Assembly (NCBI GenBank): GCA_013398275.1 | Contig: VZSE01006131.1 | Coordinates: 9,438-73,437, forward strand | Length of the DNA stretch: 64,000 nucleotides | Source of the DNA: Promerops cafer | Lineage: Eukaryota > Chordata > Aves > Passeriformes > Nectariniidae | Reading direction: 5' to 3' | In this document: positions 60,741 to 64,000 of the stretch, one piece after another | Numbering within the stretch: position 1 is the first letter of the stretch | Layout of the letters: each line of letters begins with the position of its first letter | The notes under the pieces: generated by a model | What the model saw: the letters and a program-made list of their open reading frames with translations, nothing else | The model's database searches: none | Told to the model about the DNA's origin: nothing | Position numbers and translations under genes: made by a program

Positions 60741-61700
60741 ACTGTGAGGAGGACAGCATGACACATTCTGGAGTCCCTCCCTCCCCACCTGAATGACTCT
60801 AAAAATATCAGTCAAAATATCTCTATCTTTGCTGACAGTAAAGAAGGAAAGGCACAGTCATCTTCTGCAGAAAGGTATTTGTTTATGTTTAAAGAGATAG
60901 CATGTGTAGATATAACAACTGGAAAAAGCCCTGTCCCTACACTGTATCATGTAAGTATCTGAGGATATAGAATAAGAACCTGTTCAGTGCCTGGGCATAT
61001 TTTTCAGAGGCTGATATCTTTTAATTTCTTTTACACGGCAGATGAGATGTTTCCCCTTCAGTAGCCCACACATTTTTAACAAACATCACAGGTGCCACTG
61101 AGAAATTGTTTTCCTACTGTATTTTCAGTCTTTCAGTTTTGAACAATACATAAACTGTCCTAGTGAAGAGAGAAAAATGGCTCAGAGTTAAAAATGCCCC
61201 TATTTACTGCAGTGCCTTAATACTGCTGGCATTAGAATGTTATTGTTCACACAAGCAATGCTGTTAAGGAAGTCAAGGCAATAAAACAGAAATCAGAGAT
61301 GGTGCTTCTGCTAATGAGAAGGAAAATACAGGTACCACAGCAAGTGGTACAGGCTGTCCCTCCTGTCTCCCGACCAGCTGTGTGCAGATGTATCTGCTGG
61401 GTTGAGGAAGAGGTATGGTGACAGAAGAACCTGTTTTTCATGGGAAAGGGAAAGGGCAGTGCATGTATCCATCCTGGGGCGACCAGCCTGTACAAGCCTG
61501 CTTGAGCTCAACTCTGGCAGCAGTGCATGGCTTTCTGCAGTCCCCTACCTTCTCCTGCCAGCTTCCCCAGCTCCACCAGGAGCATTAGGATTGTTATGAC
61601 ACACAAAGATATGGTCCTGGTTTCTTTATGGCTCAAGCAGGAATGTTAATTCCAACATTATGGCGATTCCTTTTCCACTTCACAGGCACCGTGCCCACTG
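60741..61700. other. Single-copy non-coding DNA, no gene seen
   Basis: About 960 bases with only short frames and no recognised repeat. Confidence 0.6.
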
Positions 61701-62470
61701 CACACAACTAACACTGGCTTTGGATATGTCCCTTACCCCTCGGGGGCTTCTCATGTATCCCCCTGCTTATCTCTGTCTCACTAGTGCCGCAGACAGGAGG
61801 GGAGGATTCACCCACGAATCTCCAGGCAGAGGCACATAAAGGGCTGTTATTTATCACTTCTTTTCGTGTGAAAACGGCGGTGAGGCAGTGCGGACAAAAT
61901 CCCAGCTCAGCACTTGAAGGATCGCTGATGCTATCCTGCATCTTTATCAGCTGCAAACGCTTCGGTGTCCCGCAGGATAAAACCATACAAGGGGTGTGCT
62001 TACAGGGTTCATTGTGCAGGCTAGGCGCGGCTAGGCAGTTTATCATCCTCCCGGAAAATGGCCAGGACAGCAACTCCGACATCAGCTACCTTGTTGAACA
62101 GCACTCTGTAATACAGCAGATGAAATTCAATTGCTTCCCAAAGAGCAAAGCAGATGCCTTCACCATCATGACCTGTCACATGAAGAGTTATAAGCCATGA
62201 GCATGAGAAAGATTCAGCTCTCCTGCTTGGCCAACAAAATAAAATACTTGCTATTTTTTGGGAAAATAAGAGTGTCGTTCTGGGACGATAGAGCCATAGT
62301 GGCTGCTCAGAGAAAGAGAGGCTGTCACACAGCTTCTCTGCTGGCGCTGCACTGCCAGCAGGACTCTCCTCCCTAGAGCATGTATTTGAGGAGCGTGTGG
62401 TGCTTGCCAGCTGAATCACAGCTGTTGGTACAGAGAAGATTGATGGGAGGGCAGAGGCAGGTAAGTTCAC
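61701..62470. other. CpG-richer block with opposed open frames and a consensus splice donor
   Basis: Between 61861 and 62090 there are about a dozen CpG dinucleotides in 230 bases, far above the rest of the window, where CpG is sparse. A plus-strand frame (61784-62200, 138 codons) and minus-strand frames (62021-62611, 196 codons; 61708-62082, 124 codons) are open here, but none resembles a known protein. Opposed overlapping frames argue for base composition as the cause. Downstream, GGCAGAGGCAG|GTAAGTTCAC at 62450-62470 is a full-consensus donor on the plus strand. I infer a possible promoter-proximal exon of a non-coding transcript, or a conserved regulatory element; neither is shown. Confidence 0.4.
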
Positions 62471-62550
62471 CAGGAAACATGACCAGTGTTGTTTAGAAAG
62501 CAGTCCTTTGCTATAGGAGGGGAAATTATAGCAAGAGCAATGAGTAGAAA

Positions 62551-62594
62551 AGAATCCTGGACAAACTGCAACAGAATCCTGGACAAACTGCAAC
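62551..62594. repeat. Tandem duplication, 22 bp x 2
   Basis: The 22-base unit AGAATCCTGGACAAACTGCA plus AC is repeated perfectly at 62551-62572 and 62573-62594. Confidence 0.95.
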
Positions 62595-64000
62595 AGGAAT
62601 ATGGCATCCATCTGAATGAGAAATGGGAAAATACATCAGGCAAAGAGCAGAGCAGTAGACAATAAAGTTTGGAGAAGATATGAGGGTTTGCTTAAGGTAG
62701 GCAAGGAAAGATGAAGAAGATATAAAGGGGAATGTAGGATTTGGCTAGCAGCTGGGAGGCAATCAGGAAACCTGTAGTGGGTCTGGGTGGGGAAATAGAG
62801 TGAAAAAAAGGACAAAAATAGAGGGCAGGTAGAAACAGAAATGAAGATGTTGCTGCACCAAGTTTGCACAGGTTCTTGTGATGATGGTTACCCGAGTGCC
62901 TCTGTGTTGTGCTCCCTAACTCCTCCAGGCTGGGAGCACAGCACAGATGCCCACGTTGGCCCTGCATGAATCCTGCACAGCTCTTCAGGAATTACAAGCT
63001 GTGCAGCACATCCTCCTGGGCTCAGATTTGCATCTCCCCAGTAAGTCCTGCTTACATATTTGCAGCCATGTGCTGTAGAGCCCAGGAGCCACTACCCGAA
63101 AGGCAATTACTTACTTAATGTTCATAAATTAATATCCAGCTCCTGGAGTCATCTGGCTCTTTAGGCTTTGGTGAGATGCTGTCTCTCTTTTCTTTTTTTT
63201 TTTCCCAGTGCACACGAGATAGTGTGGAGCTGTTGATGTGTTTAGTACAAGTTTATCTTGAACACATCTGCTTATGCCAAGGGAATAGTATGAACTCCCA
63301 GTGACCTGTAGAGTCTGCATTCCTAATTAGCTGAGAAATATTCCATAATCAGGGTATTGCCATTTCAATGGAGTCTAAAGATAGAAAGGTCGTGTTCTTG
63401 TCTGGGGTCACAAATAATCACTTCTGACTATATAGTTTCATTCTGACCTAGAGTTAACCAGGTGCAAAGCTGGTAAGCAGCAGGACAAGATTACCCTGTC
63501 TCACAGAGTACATCTACCCCGAGGGCTTGCCTTATGTTTTTCAGTCACATTTTCTTCTTCCAGCCTCGAAGGAACATGTACAAACTCTTCAAGCATGACT
63601 AAGTGCTTTAAAACAATGCCGGCTTTTACGGCTGCTTTGCTGCAGGCCGTCAGCCCCAAGAAGGTGCAACAGGCACAAAAAGCTGAGAATGTGCCCTCCA
63701 GCGACACTCACATGACCCAAAGCACCTGCCAGCCCTTCTTGCCACTCAGTCCCCATTTGCCTCCTGCCCACCCGTGTGTTGGGGTTTTTTGGTTATTTTC
63801 TATTATTTGCCCACTGACTTTTTTTATTCCCCAGAGCAGCATTCAGCTTCTGGAACCACCCAGCCTCCTCCATCCACTGAGCTGCTTCACCATAGTAAGG
63901 AGGCAGAAGCTGGTTTCTCTAAGGGCCTCCACAACATGGACACTCTCCACCACAGCAAGAGTTTGGGCAGGAGTAACTCCGGCACAGGGAACTGTTCTCA
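62595..64000. other. Single-copy non-coding DNA, no gene seen
   Basis: About 1.4 kb to the right edge. Frames up to 91 codons, none recognised. A T-run lies near 63190-63203. Confidence 0.6.

Noticed and set aside
62021..62611. 196-codon minus-strand frame as a protein gene
   Set aside because: It overlaps opposed open frames, has no recognisable domain, includes a recent 22-bp tandem duplication and shows no exon structure. It is kept only as part of the CpG-block finding.

Overview
The window looks like ordinary, gene-poor nuclear DNA from a bird. Every interspersed repeat I can place with confidence is a CR1 LINE: 3' ends ending in variants of ATTCTATGA, and decayed ORF2 pieces carrying the endonuclease, linker, reverse transcriptase and C-terminal parts. 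There are no Alu-, B1- or L1-like sequences. The 22.9 kb copy has a 3' end of the kind I associate with CR1-J copies of Neoaves, so Neoaves is likely, but order and species cannot be called from the sequence. A run of 330 N at 33016-33345 shows this is a draft assembly scaffold.

No protein-coding gene can be supported. No reading frame of convincing length resembles a known cellular protein, and the longer open frames are either CR1 remnants, frames running through the N gap, or chance openings. The window is best read as intergenic or deep intronic sequence.

Layout: a (GAAA)n microsatellite opens the window (1-130). A CR1 3' fragment on the minus strand lies at 5810-6245. A small minisatellite (9921-10003) and two hairpins (10176-10209, 10830-10857) follow, then a double poly(A) tract after AATAAA (14300-14374) and a (TG)18 microsatellite (16488-16523). 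At 18088-18890 there is a three-part CR1 mosaic that looks like one copy inserted into another. A roughly 950-bp minus-strand CR1 with RT, C-terminus and 3' end lies at 22915-23860. From about 20.5 to 27 kb the single-copy DNA is rich in homeodomain-like AT words and may contain conserved non-coding elements. A (GGAA)n tract (28498-28563), an old tRNA-derived SINE remnant (about 31316-31470) and a minus-strand CR1 whose 3' tail is fused directly to linker and endonuclease sequence (32092-32795) come next, followed by a (GGAAA)n array broken by the gap (32950-33427).

In the second half, three much older minus-strand CR1/L3-type copies can be recognised by their colinear order (38714-39625, 40055-40270, 54125-54400). 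Younger fragments lie at 45500-45947 (+), 47150-47330 (-) and 60525-60740 (+). A CpG-richer block at 61730-62090, followed by a consensus splice donor at 62460/62461, is the best candidate for a transcribed or regulatory feature. Short perfect or near-perfect tandem duplications of 18-23 bp recur through the window. I found no novel gene system. The most useful leads are the CR1 mosaics, the SINE remnant, the CpG/donor block and the candidate conserved non-coding blocks.
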